Source: Deltaproteobacteria bacterium
GTDB taxonomy: Bacteria > Myxococcota_A > UBA796 > SXON01
DNA length: 64,000 nucleotides
Reading direction: 5' to 3'
NCBI GenBank assembly: GCA_014191855.1
Contig: BJHF01000001.1
Span: 62,001-126,000, forward strand
Shown here one piece after another: positions 26,909-34,829 of the stretch; within the stretch, counting starts at the first letter, position 1, and each line of letters begins with the position of its first letter. The notes below the pieces were generated by a model, which searched no databases, was not told the origin of the DNA, and saw nothing but the letters and a program-made list of their open reading frames with translations. Made by a program: the position numbers and the translations under genes.

Positions 26909-28584
26909 ACGGCCTCATCCTCATCTTCACCATCGTCGCGCTCGCGTTGATGGGCAGCCGCCTGTTCGTGGTGGTCGGCATTGCCACCGCGATGTGCTTC
27001 CTGCTGTGGGTCGATTCCACGGGCACCACGCTCGATCAACTCGGGCGCATGGTCACCAAGATGGAGTCGTTGACCACGAAGAACGTGTTTTTGTCCATCC
27101 CGTTCTTCATCGCGGCGGGCACGATCATGACCAAGGGCGGCATCGCCCACCGGCTCACCGATCTGGCGCGGGCGATGGTGGGCTGGATGCCCGGCGGGTT
27201 GGCCGTCGCGAGCATCCTCGCGTGCATCGTCTTCGCCGCCATCTCGGGCAGCTCGCCCGTCACGCTCGTGGCCGTCGGCGCCGTCATGTTCCCGGCGTTG
27301 GTCGATAGTGGTTACCCGAAGCGCTTCTCGATCGGGATCCTCACCTCGGCCGGCTCGCTGGGCTGCATGATCCCGCCCGCGATCTCGATGCTGATCTACG
27401 CGATCAGCGTGCAGGGGTCGGCGTCGGTCGTCCCGGCAGACTTGTTCTTTGCCGGCCTCGTACCGGCGTTGTTCATCGCCGGGCTCCTCGCTCTGTACGC
27501 GATCTGGGTGGGGCTCAAGATCCCAGGGTCGCGACAGCCGTTCAGCGCGCCGGCGCTCTGGTCGGCGATCAAGGGTGCGGCGTGGGCGCTCACGCTGCCG
27601 GTCATCGTGCTGGGCGGCATCTACGGTGGCGTGTTCACGCCCACGGAGGCGGGCGCCGTCGCGTTCGCGGCGGCGGTCGTGATCTCCACGCTCGTGCATC
27701 GCGACGTGCCATTCAAGAAGTTGCCGTCGATCATGGTGGAAGCGTCCACGCTGATGGGCAGCCTGATCCTCATCGTGATCCTGGCGTTCGGCCTCAACGA
27801 CTTCCTCGCCGAGATGGAGGCGCCCGAGGTGATCCGGGGCTGGGTGGAGGCCGCAGACATGCCGGCCTGGCAGTTCATGTTGTTCACCAACGTGATCCTC
27901 ATCGTGCTCGGCGCGCTGATGGACAGCATCTCGGCCACGCTCGTGTTCGCGCCGATCCTCGCGCCGGTGGCGATCAATCACTACGGGATCGACCCCATCC
28001 ACTTCGGCATCGTGTTCGTGGTGAACATGGAGATTGGCTACCTTGCCCCTCCAGTTGCGACCAACCTCTTTGTGGCTGCGGCGATCTTCCGTCAGCCGTT
28101 CGTGGAGGTGGCGAAGGCCGTCATGCCCACGCTCGGCATCATCTGCGCGGCGTTGGTCGTGCTGATCTATGTCCCGACGATCTCGCTGGCACCGCTCGCG
28201 CTTCGGGATGGCGGCGAGGTCTACAGCGAGTTTCCCTGGGATGGGAAAGCGGCAGCGGGCGAGGCTCCGGAGGGTGGCGAGGCGGGGCCTGCCGATGGAG
28301 CGACGACGCCCGGGGGCGACACCCCCGCGGACCTCGGGCGGCCGCTCACCATCGAGGAGATGATGAAGAAGGCCAAGGAGAAGGCGGCGGCGGACGAGGC
28401 GGCGGCGCTCGGTGGTGCGGTGCCTGCGGGTGGCGACACCCCCGCAGACCTGGGGCGCCCCCTCACCATCGAAGAGATGATGAAGAAGGCGAAGGAGAAG
28501 GTTGCGGCGGACGAAGCGGCGGGGGCTGCAGCGCCGACCCCCGCCCCGGCGGGCGAGCCGGGAGCCGCGCCGGCGCCTCCGTAG
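26905..28584 (+). CDS. dctM: TRAP transporter large permease (DctM family) with repeated C-terminal tail
   Basis: A 559-aa protein, against about 430 for a typical DctM. Residues about 1-435 form the 10- to 12-helix transport domain with family landmarks such as VFAAISGSSPVTLVAVGA and GCMIPPAISMLIYA, GVFTPTEAGAVA, MEIGYLAPPVATNLFVAA. The extra tail (about 440-559) is hydrophilic and contains two copies of GDTPADLGRPLTIEEMMKKA at residues about 471 and 510, 39 residues apart. GTG at 26905 overlaps the dctQ stop; the last base of its stop is the first base of the deacetylase GTG start (TAGTG). Confidence 0.9.
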   Translation: MNGLILIFTIVALALMGSRLFVVVGIATAMCFLLWVDSTGTTLDQLGRMVTKMESLTTKNVFLSIPFFIAAGTIMTKGGIAHRLTDLARAMVGWMPGGLAVASILACIVFAAISGSSPVTLVAVGAVMFPALVDSGYPKRFSIGILTSAGSLGCMIPPAISMLIYAISVQGSASVVPADLFFAGLVPALFIAGLLALYAIWVGLKIPGSRQPFSAPALWSAIKGAAWALTLPVIVLGGIYGGVFTPTEAGAVAFAAAVVISTLVHRDVPFKKLPSIMVEASTLMGSLILIVILAFGLNDFLAEMEAPEVIRGWVEAADMPAWQFMLFTNVILIVLGALMDSISATLVFAPILAPVAINHYGIDPIHFGIVFVVNMEIGYLAPPVATNLFVAAAIFRQPFVEVAKAVMPTLGIICAALVVLIYVPTISLAPLALRDGGEVYSEFPWDGKAAAGEAPEGGEAGPADGATTPGGDTPADLGRPLTIEEMMKKAKEKAAADEAAALGGAVPAGGDTPADLGRPLTIEEMMKKAKEKVAADEAAGAAAPTPAPAGEPGAAPAPP

Positions 28585-29408
28585 TGGCCGAGCCGATGGA
28601 GATGGCCGTCACGATCGACGACCTGCCTTGGAACGGCGGCCACCCCGACGGCTACGACACGCTCGACGCGACACGGCGGTTGGTGGCGGCGCTCAAGCAG
28701 CGCTCGATCCCGGCGACGGCGTTCGTGAACTGCGACCGCGTCTACGGCCAGGCGCCGCTCAAGGTCTGGACAGACGCTGACGTTGAGCTGGGCAACCACT
28801 CGGCCAGCCACATGGACCTCTCGCGCAGCTCCCTCGCCGCGTGGACCGAAGACGTTCGCCGCTGCGACTCGAAGCTGGAGGAGTGGACGGGCGCGGTGCG
28901 GTGGTTTCGATTCCCGTACTTGCACCAAGGCGAAACCGTCGAGAAGCGGGATGGCGCCTACGCGAACGTGGCGGCGCTCGGCGAGCGCGTGGCCCAGGTG
29001 AGCATCGACAACGAGGAGTGGAGGCTGGCCGCGGGCTACGCGAGGGCGGACGCGGCGTTGCAGGGGAAGATCGCGGCTGCCTACCCGGCCCACCTCCGCG
29101 AAGCGAGCGCCCACTTTCGCGAGCTCGCGGTTCAGAAAACGGGTCGCGACATCCAGCACGTCCTGCTCGTCCATGTGAACATGCTCGCCGCGGACCACCT
29201 CGGCGCCGCGCTTGACGCCCTGCGCGCCGACGGCTGGAGCTTCGTCACCTTGGACGCCGCGATGTCGGATCCCGTCTACGCCCTTCCCGACGTGTACACC
29301 AGCACCTTCGGCCCGTCGTGGCTGCACCGAATCGCGCCGACGCTGCCGGACGAGTTTGCCTGGGAGAAGGCGAAGGAGGCCGAGGTTCGGGCGCTCGTGG
29401 GCGGGTAG
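28584..29408 (+). CDS. Polysaccharide deacetylase-like protein (NodB homology)
   Basis: About 274 aa from GTG 28584 or 270 from ATG 28596; the GTG shares one base with the dctM stop, implying coupling. NodB-type metal-dependent deacetylases remove N- or O-acetyl groups from polysaccharides. Motif 1 is TIDDLPW (Asp12/Asp13), motif 2 is GNHSASHMDL (His72, His76) and motif 3 is RFPYLHQGE. No signal peptide is present, so it may act in the cytoplasm or on small substrates. Operon context suggests that the TRAP transporter imports the acetylated substrate, which is inference. Confidence 0.82.
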   Translation: MAEPMEMAVTIDDLPWNGGHPDGYDTLDATRRLVAALKQRSIPATAFVNCDRVYGQAPLKVWTDADVELGNHSASHMDLSRSSLAAWTEDVRRCDSKLEEWTGAVRWFRFPYLHQGETVEKRDGAYANVAALGERVAQVSIDNEEWRLAAGYARADAALQGKIAAAYPAHLREASAHFRELAVQKTGRDIQHVLLVHVNMLAADHLGAALDALRADGWSFVTLDAAMSDPVYALPDVYTSTFGPSWLHRIAPTLPDEFAWEKAKEAEVRALVGG

Positions 29409-29484
29409 GGCGATTGCGGAGCTTGCCGCACTTCGCGGCCCGGTCCCCTTCGCCGAAGGGGCGTGGCCCGCCATCGCGGCGCGG
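29408..29484 (+). repeat. REP-like hairpin, extended copy
   Basis: GGGCGATTGCGG leads into a loop holding a second hairpin (CCCCTTCGCCGAAGGGG) and closes with CCATCGCGGCGCGG. The segment GCTTGCCGCACTTCGCGGCC is shared with the copy at 50725-50796. It separates converging genes ending at 29408 and 29494. Confidence 0.65.
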
Positions 29485-29493
29485 CGGGCGACG

Positions 29494-30000
29494 CTACGGC
29501 GTGGCCGCGGGGCATGACTCCGGCACGTGAACCTCCACCTTGCCGAGCACCTGCACGCCGCCGCGGCGCTCGGTGCCACCGAGCACCTCCACCGAGCCGT
29601 GAGAGTCGGCCAGTCGAGCGCCACAACCGAGGTTCACCACACCTTTCGCGGCGACGGTCACGCTGGTATCGAAGCAGTACCACCCGTTCGGGTTGAGCAA
29701 CGACCACGTGGTGCGGGTCATGACGCTGACGTTGGGGCGAATGACCACGATCTGCGGGTAGCTCGTCGCCACGTCGTCCACGATTTCGTCCGAACCGAAG
29801 CCCATTACGCGCACGGAGCTCGCGACCGTGCGGTAGCGTTGCGCCTCCGCCGTGCCGAACGGGTGCGCGCCCCACGCGGCGAGGCACGCCTGCACCTGGG
29901 GCCAGTCGTGGCCGCTCGCGCCCTCCAACGGGTAGCGCGCCGAGTAGGCGGCGAGGTCGAGGGGATCGGCGGCGAACGCGGGGATCAGGAGCCAGAGCAT
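29494..30000 (-). CDS. Hypothetical secreted protein
   Basis: A 168-aa protein starting at ATG 30000 with a short signal peptide (MLWLLIPAFA, cut before ADPLDLAAY). The mature part has Cys residues in VQACLAAWG, WYCFDTSV, NLGCGARL and ESCPAATP, suggesting two disulfides, and beta-rich segments near the C-terminus (VNLGCGARLADSHGSVEVLGG). No family is recognised. Its start lies close to the left side of the tandem hairpin array. Confidence 0.6.
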   Translation of the reverse strand: MLWLLIPAFAADPLDLAAYSARYPLEGASGHDWPQVQACLAAWGAHPFGTAEAQRYRTVASSVRVMGFGSDEIVDDVATSYPQIVVIRPNVSVMTRTTWSLLNPNGWYCFDTSVTVAAKGVVNLGCGARLADSHGSVEVLGGTERRGGVQVLGKVEVHVPESCPAATP

Positions 30001-30718
30001 GGGTGGGGGACTAACTCGGGGAGGGTGGCGGAGCGGGCGCAACGCGAGCCGGACGCGGCTGGCGGCGGTGGGCGGTGCGGCGGCGGGCGGCTCGCGTTGC
30101 GCAGCTCCCGTTGCCGGGCGGCTGAGGCGCCACCCCTGCCGCAAGGAGAGCGAGCGGGGCCGTTTTCGCCCCGACCAACGCCGCGCCGCTCTCCTTGCGC
30201 GGGGGGTGAGCCGTCACCCATGGCGCAAGGAGAGCCGGCGGGGCCGTTTTCGCCCCGACCAACGCCGCGCCGCTCTCCTTGCGCGGGGGGTGAGCCGTCA
30301 CCCTTGGGGCAAGGAGAGCGAGCGGGGCGGTTCACCAGGCTCGGCGGCAGGTTTTCTCTCTTTGGGCGGGGGGTGAGGCGTCACCCATGGCGCAAGGAGA
30401 GCGCCCGGGGCGGTTCACCAGGCTCGGCGGCAGGTTTTCTCTCTTTGGGCGGGGGGTGAGGCGTCACCCATGGCGCAAGGAGAGCCGGCGGGGCCGTTTT
30501 CGCCCCGACCAACGCCGCGCCGCTCTCCTTTCGCGGGGGGTGAGGCGTCACCCTTGGGGCAAGGAGAGCGGGCGGGGCCGTTTGCGTCGCTCGGCGGCGG
30601 GGTTTCTCTCTTTGGGCGGGGGGTGAGCCGCCACCCCCGCCGCAAGGAGAGCGCCCCGGGGGGCTCCTCCGTCCCGCCGGGCCCGTCGCCCTGCCTTTCC
30701 GCCCCTTCGCGCCGCCGC
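30001..30718. repeat. Tandem array of seven 46-nt hairpins, period 83-84 bp, next to a RAYT gene
   Basis: No credible gene lies here. The 46-nt hairpin has arms CTCTCCTTG(CGC) and (GCG)CAAGGAGAG around GGGTGAGC-GTCACCC. Copies are at 30105-30150 (degenerate), 30189-30234, 30273-30318, 30356-30401, 30439-30484, 30523-30568 and 30606-30651. The anchor GCAAGGAGAG recurs at 30141, 30225, 30309, 30392, 30475, 30559 and 30642. Spacers of about 37 bp are of few types: one with GGGGCCGTTTTCGCCCC (three copies), one with GGTTCACCAGGCTCGGCGG (two copies) and one hybrid. The array ends 67 bp before the RAYT stop. Hairpin repeats beside a RAYT are the signature of REP/BIME clusters. Confidence 0.9.
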
Positions 30719-31549
30719 TCACCGAGGCAGCACCTTTTTCCGCTCAGACCACGGCGTCCGAGCGGGCTCGTCTCCGAACGGGAGGGCGTCGAGCAGCGGG
30801 CGGGCGACGCGCACCTGGAGCTGGAGGCGCAGCGCCGCGACGCACAGCGCGTTCGCGGGCTCCACGACGCGCTTTCGGAACACCGTGCTGGGACCGATCT
30901 CCAGGATCGCGGCCGTTTCCTCGGCGCCCAGGCCGACATCGGCCGCGAGCTGACACGCCGCAGTGATCACCCTTCGCACGTCCCCGTGTCGCGACCGAAG
31001 ATCCGGACGCGCGACCGCGGCCGCTGCGGCGTCGAGGAGGTGGGCGCGCACGATCTCCGGCGTCGCGGCCACGAGCGGAAGGTCGATCCAGCCCGCGAGC
31101 TTGCGAAGGTGGGTGCCGGCCACGCGCGGCAAATGATCTCGGACCGCGCCGACCGTCGTGACGGCGACCCGGCGGGCGCCCAGCAGGTCGGGCAGGTTGC
31201 TGTTCTCGCGCCAGGGGTCGGGTACAACGCCGTGCTTCTCGTCGTTGCAGACGACGTACTCGAACGCGGCGCGCAGGTGGTCGGCGTCCTGGATCGGGGT
31301 GATGGCGGCGGGCGGGAGCGCGCCCGCCGTCGCAGCCGCGAGCGCCAGACCGAGCGCCTGCGCCAGTCGCCCCGCGCGATCGCGGTCGGCGAGCACGAGC
31401 ACGTGCACATGGGTGTCGGAGATGTGGAAGGCGAGCAATGTGCCGCCGACCACCCGGACGATCACCCGCACGAGCCGCCGGACCGTGTAGCGATCGCGCG
31501 GGAACGGACTGCGACGGGGGCTATGAAACACGAGCTGCCAGGCATCCAT
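30719..31549 (-). CDS. REP-associated tyrosine transposase (RAYT) 1
   Basis: A 276-aa single-strand DNA transposase of the IS200/IS605 Y1 type. The HUH motif is D-T-H47-V-H49 in FHISDTHVHVLVLAD; the usual form is PNHVH. The catalytic tyrosine is Tyr98 in FEYVVCNDEKHG, the position of the Y-x-x-x-NPVKHG motif in RAYTs. The C-terminal region (about 190-245) looks like an HTH, with AADVGLGAEETAAILEIGPS. RAYTs recognise and cut REP hairpins. The gene lies directly beside the 46-nt hairpin array, presumably its substrate. Three TCCGTCACCT motifs lie upstream (31618-31660). The second H is retained, so it may be active. Confidence 0.78.
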   Translation of the reverse strand: MDAWQLVFHSPRRSPFPRDRYTVRRLVRVIVRVVGGTLLAFHISDTHVHVLVLADRDRAGRLAQALGLALAAATAGALPPAAITPIQDADHLRAAFEYVVCNDEKHGVVPDPWRENSNLPDLLGARRVAVTTVGAVRDHLPRVAGTHLRKLAGWIDLPLVAATPEIVRAHLLDAAAAAVARPDLRSRHGDVRRVITAACQLAADVGLGAEETAAILEIGPSTVFRKRVVEPANALCVAALRLQLQVRVARPLLDALPFGDEPARTPWSERKKVLPR

Positions 31550-31610
31550 CGCCCGGAAGACTGCAATCGCCGTGCCAACGGATAAACCTTGGTTTTGTGC
31601 GGGCCGGGCG

Positions 31611-31669
31611 TCGGATGTCCGTCACCTCCGGCGCGACATCCGTCACCTGTTCCGTCACCTGTCGCGACA
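31611..31669 (-). promoter_or_regulatory. Repeated motif upstream of RAYT 1
   Basis: Read on the plus strand, TCCGTCACCT occurs at 31618-31627, 31639-31648 and 31651-31660, followed by TGTCGCGACA at 31660-31669. They lie 69-120 bp upstream of the RAYT start. The same TCCGTCACCT occurs in a palindrome upstream of the second RAYT (48695-48729), which suggests shared recognition, either regulatory or by the transposase itself. Confidence 0.55.
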
Positions 31670-31824
31670 CATGGCTGCTTTCCGGCACCAGGCGAGGGCG
31701 TGCCCCACGACGCCGCCCGGCCGACCGCACCCCTCCCTCGGCCTGCAGACGCCCCTCTCCCACCGCACTCGCGATTCGGCGCTACCCCGGCCCCATTCCT
31801 GCCTGGCCTAACGAATCGCCCCAA

Positions 31825-33300
31825 TCAGTCCTTCTTCCCGCCCTTCCCACCCTTCGCCGCCCCATCTTCCCCGAAGTTGCCGCGCAATTGCAGGCCGATC
31901 CGGTCGATGCTGCCGTTGTAGACGCCGTTGCCGTGCGGGTAGCGGTACCGGTCGTCGGCGCCGGTGATCTCGAGGGTGTTGGCGAACTGGGAGTTGTTGA
32001 CGTCGCGCTCGCCTACGAAGTGGTGGGTGTAGCTCAGGCCGATCTGGAGGAACTTCACCGGGCGATAGGCCAACAATCCGGAGACGATATGCTCGTCTGC
32101 GTCCCAGTTGTTGGTGGACAGCGCTTCGTCGGGCACCGCCGCCTTGTCGAACCAATAGCGGGCGCCGAAGGTCCAGCGTTTGCCAACCTGCACCTTGCCG
32201 TCGAGCGCCACCCAGAAGCTGTCCTGGTTGGCGCGGGCCCAGTCGCGCGTCTGCTCCACGAGCGCCTTCGCTTCTTCGGTCGCGGCGTCGGTGCCGCCCA
32301 CGACGTCGGTATTGCTCACCTTGATGTGGAAGTCTTCATATTCGCTCCACTGCACCCAGCCGCCCATGGCCTCCAGACGCAGGTTCTCGACCGGCTTCAC
32401 CATCACGCCGAAGTTGACGCGCCGGGGGAGCGTGTACCCCACGTATCCATCGCCCGAAACGGTCGTATCGCACACCCCGTGCGAGCTGGCGATCTGGCGC
32501 CCGAGCACGTCGGTGTCCGGCGGGCACTTGAAATCGATGGTCACGGGCCCCGTGTTTTCGATGACCGCATCGTGAACGTACGTGACGCCCACCGCGAAGC
32601 GATCGTTCGGATGAACCAGGATTCCAGCGGCGAAGGAGAAGGTGTCGTCCGACAGTTCCCCGTTTCCGCCCAGGCCACCGCTCTCGCCCCCGAAGTCGAG
32701 GTGCGCGGAGTAGTCGGGGTTCTCCAGGTCCTCATCGGTGTACGCCTGCATGAACGGCTCGCCGCCCTGCTCGATGATCGCCGCTCGCAGATCCGGCAGC
32801 GTGTCCTGATCGACGACGGCGGCCCAGGTGCTATGAACCAGGGCCCCGGTAACGCCAAAGCTCACGATGTTCTGCACGTCGTACGCCACGCCTGCGCCGA
32901 TCCACATGGCTTTGCTGTCGCCATCGATCATGTGGTAGTGGCCCGACCCCGGCGGGGTGACCTCCGTGCCGCCGCGGATGAACGGCAACGCGAACACCAG
33001 CCCCACGCCGAGCTTGCCCGGGCCCACCTTCCCGACCTCGCTCGCAAGGCCAAAGTAGGGCGGCAGGCCGCTGAGCGTGTACGTGTCGGCACCGCCCTTG
33101 GGGTCGTCGCGGTCGAAGGTGATCGTCGCATCCTCGTATGCAAACTCGAGGTCCACGCGCGTGCCTTTTCCTACGGCGAAGCCGGCAGGTTGCCACCAGC
33201 CCGCGGTGCCGTCGGTCGAAGTGGGCGAGCCCCAGGGCCCGCCGATCTCCAGGTTGTCGAGGGACGCAGCGAAGGAGGTAGCGGCGAGGAGGAGCAGCAT
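31825..33300 (-). CDS. FadL-like outer-membrane transport protein (OmpP1/FadL/TodX)
   Basis: A 491-aa outer-membrane protein with a short signal (cut near SFAAS). The alternating hydrophobic-polar strands of a 14-strand barrel are visible throughout, and the hatch-like N-terminus (WWQPAGFAVGKGTRVDLEFAYED) and FALPFIRGG segment match the hydrocarbon and fatty-acid transporter family. The C-terminus ends in a Gly/Lys tail (AAKGGKGGKKD) rather than the usual Phe, which is odd for BAM substrates. It lies downstream of the regulatory gap of RAYT 1 but has no evident functional link. Confidence 0.85.
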   Translation of the reverse strand: MLLLLAATSFAASLDNLEIGGPWGSPTSTDGTAGWWQPAGFAVGKGTRVDLEFAYEDATITFDRDDPKGGADTYTLSGLPPYFGLASEVGKVGPGKLGVGLVFALPFIRGGTEVTPPGSGHYHMIDGDSKAMWIGAGVAYDVQNIVSFGVTGALVHSTWAAVVDQDTLPDLRAAIIEQGGEPFMQAYTDEDLENPDYSAHLDFGGESGGLGGNGELSDDTFSFAAGILVHPNDRFAVGVTYVHDAVIENTGPVTIDFKCPPDTDVLGRQIASSHGVCDTTVSGDGYVGYTLPRRVNFGVMVKPVENLRLEAMGGWVQWSEYEDFHIKVSNTDVVGGTDAATEEAKALVEQTRDWARANQDSFWVALDGKVQVGKRWTFGARYWFDKAAVPDEALSTNNWDADEHIVSGLLAYRPVKFLQIGLSYTHHFVGERDVNNSQFANTLEITGADDRYRYPHGNGVYNGSIDRIGLQLRGNFGEDGAAKGGKGGKKD

Positions 33301-33341
33301 CCTCGGGTGCTAACCTGTCGTCCAGAGAATACAGGAGCCGC

Positions 33342-33755
33342 ATGCGCCCGAAACCCCGCGAATCGATTGAGCTGGTGGAGCGCTTCGCAACGCCGCCCGC
33401 GAAGCTCTATGCCATGTGGCTTCACCCCGTGTGGCACGGCAAGTTCACGGGCGGCGCCGAAGCCGTCATGGAGCCAAAAGTCGGCGAGCTTTACAGCGCC
33501 TGGGATGGCTACATCGAAGGCGCAGTTCTCGTGCTGGAGGAGCCGCACCGCATCGTGCAGAGCTGGCGCACTGCGGACTTTGCAGCGACGGACAAAGATA
33601 GTCGTCTGGAGTTGCTCCTGGAGGCGGACGGGGAAGGTACGCGACTCACGCTGCGGCACACGGAGCTGCCCCCGGGCACCTCCGCCACCTACACGGCCGG
33701 GTGGGAAGACCACTACTTCGTGCACATGCGCGAGGTTCTGGGGGTTCTAGGCTGA
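33342..33755 (+). CDS. SRPBCC (AHSA1-like) domain protein
   Basis: A 137-aa protein with the START/Bet v1-like fold. Typical points are [30 protein letters not shown], a [21 protein letters not shown] strand pair, [11 protein letters not shown] and the C-terminal helix [24 protein letters not shown]1-like proteins bind hydrophobic ligands or stimulate Hsp90; the role here is unknown. Start ATG at 33342 is 42 bp from the divergent FadL start. Confidence 0.82.
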   Translation: MRPKPRESIELVERFATPPAKLYAMWLHPVWHGKFTGGAEAVMEPKVGELYSAWDGYIEGAVLVLEEPHRIVQSWRTADFAATDKDSRLELLLEADGEGTRLTLRHTELPPGTSATYTAGWEDHYFVHMREVLGVLG

Positions 33756-33759
33756 GTAT

Positions 33760-33816
33760 GGGCGAGGCGTGCGGCCCGGCCTCTCCGCAGGCCCCATCGC
33801 GGCGCCTCGCAGCGCC
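33760..33816 (+). repeat. REP-like hairpin
   Basis: GGGCGAGGCG pairs with CGCCTCGC (33803-33810) across a loop with GCGGCCCGGCCTCTCCGCAGG, and a further GGCGCC follows. It fills the gap between converging genes ending at 33755 and 33840 and matches the window-wide family. Confidence 0.55.
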
Positions 33817-33839
33817 ACCGGGCGGGCCGCTTCCTCGCT

Positions 33840-34829
33840 TCAGGCCCGCGGGCTGCCGTCGGGGAGGTTCTGCGCATCCGCCACCGCCGCGGAGATGCGC
33901 CCAAGCACGTCGGGCGTGAGCTTCGGGATCACCTCCAGCGCGGCTAGGTTCTCCCGCACCTGCTCCGGACGCGACGCGCCCGTGATCACCGAGCTGACGT
34001 TCGGGTTCGCGGCGCACCACGCGAGGGCGAGCTGCCCCGCCGTACACCCCAGCTCCAGCGCGATCGCCGTGACCCGCCGCACCGCGTGAATTCGCGTGAC
34101 GCTCACTCCCCGCTGAAGCCACGCCATCCGCTCCATCGCGAGGCGCGACCCAACCGGGATGCTCTCATTGTATTTTCCGGTGAGCACACCGGAGGCCAGC
34201 GGGCTCCAGATGGTGGTGCCCATGCCGTAGGCCGCGTACAGGGGTTTGTACTCCGTTTCTACGCGGTGCCGCGCGAACAGGTTGTATTGCGGCTGCTCCA
34301 CGGAGGGCGGAGTGGCGCCGATCGCCTTCGCGATCTGGTACGCCTGCTCGATCTCCGCGTAGCTCCACTCGCTCGTGCCCCAATACAACACCTTGCCCTG
34401 CCGGATGAGCACATCCATCGCCCGCACTGTCTCTTCGATGGGCGTTTCGGGGTCGGGGCGGTGGCAATAATACAGGTCGAGGTAGTCGGTTTGCAGGCGA
34501 CGGAGCGCCGCGTGGCAGGCCTCCGTGACGTGCTTGCGGGAGAGCCCCTTGTCGTTTGGCCCGTTTCCACCCCAGAATACCTTCGAGCTGAGCACAAGGG
34601 ATTCCCGGCGCAGCTCCTTGACCACCCGCCCGACCGACTCCTCCGCGGCCCCATCGGCGTAGGCCTCGGCGCTGTCAATGAAGTTGACTCCCCCCTCATA
34701 GGCTGCGATCAGGCAAGCCCGGGTCACGTCGTCGTTGACTTGCGAGCCGAACGTTACCCACGAGCCAATCGAGAAGGTGGAGAGCCGGAGCCCGGCTTTT
34801 CCCATACGCCGATAGGTCATCTCGCTCAT
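33840..34829 (-). CDS. Aldo/keto reductase family oxidoreductase
   Basis: A 329-aa NADPH-dependent (beta/alpha)8 enzyme. The catalytic tetrad is present: Asp in [12 protein letters not shown], with Tyr of that segment, Lys in [10 protein letters not shown], and His in LYYCHRPDP. The opening [20 protein letters not shown] and [26 protein letters not shown] are typical of the Kv-channel beta-subunit/YghZ-like group. The start ATG at 34829 overlaps the stop of the upstream lipoprotein gene (ATGA). The substrate is not predicted. Confidence 0.92.
   Translation of the reverse strand: MSEMTYRRMGKAGLRLSTFSIGSWVTFGSQVNDDVTRACLIAAYEGGVNFIDSAEAYADGAAEESVGRVVKELRRESLVLSSKVFWGGNGPNDKGLSRKHVTEACHAALRRLQTDYLDLYYCHRPDPETPIEETVRAMDVLIRQGKVLYWGTSEWSYAEIEQAYQIAKAIGATPPSVEQPQYNLFARHRVETEYKPLYAAYGMGTTIWSPLASGVLTGKYNESIPVGSRLAMERMAWLQRGVSVTRIHAVRRVTAIALELGCTAGQLALAWCAANPNVSSVITGASRPEQVRENLAALEVIPKLTPDVLGRISAAVADAQNLPDGSPRA

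Noticed and set aside
26158-28002. 614-codon open frame opposite dctQ and dctM
   Set aside because: The Arg/Asp/His-rich composition and lack of any domain show that it is the shadow of the permease genes.
30105-30651. Possible CRISPR array
   Set aside because: The 46-nt repeat and 37-bp spacer regularity is CRISPR-like, but spacers are repeated rather than unique, repeats vary, no cas gene is nearby and a RAYT gene is adjacent.
31438-33750. 770-codon open frame opposite the FadL-like gene
   Set aside because: It spans a repeat leader and the antisense of a recognised barrel protein; only its last part coincides with the reverse of the SRPBCC region and has no own support.
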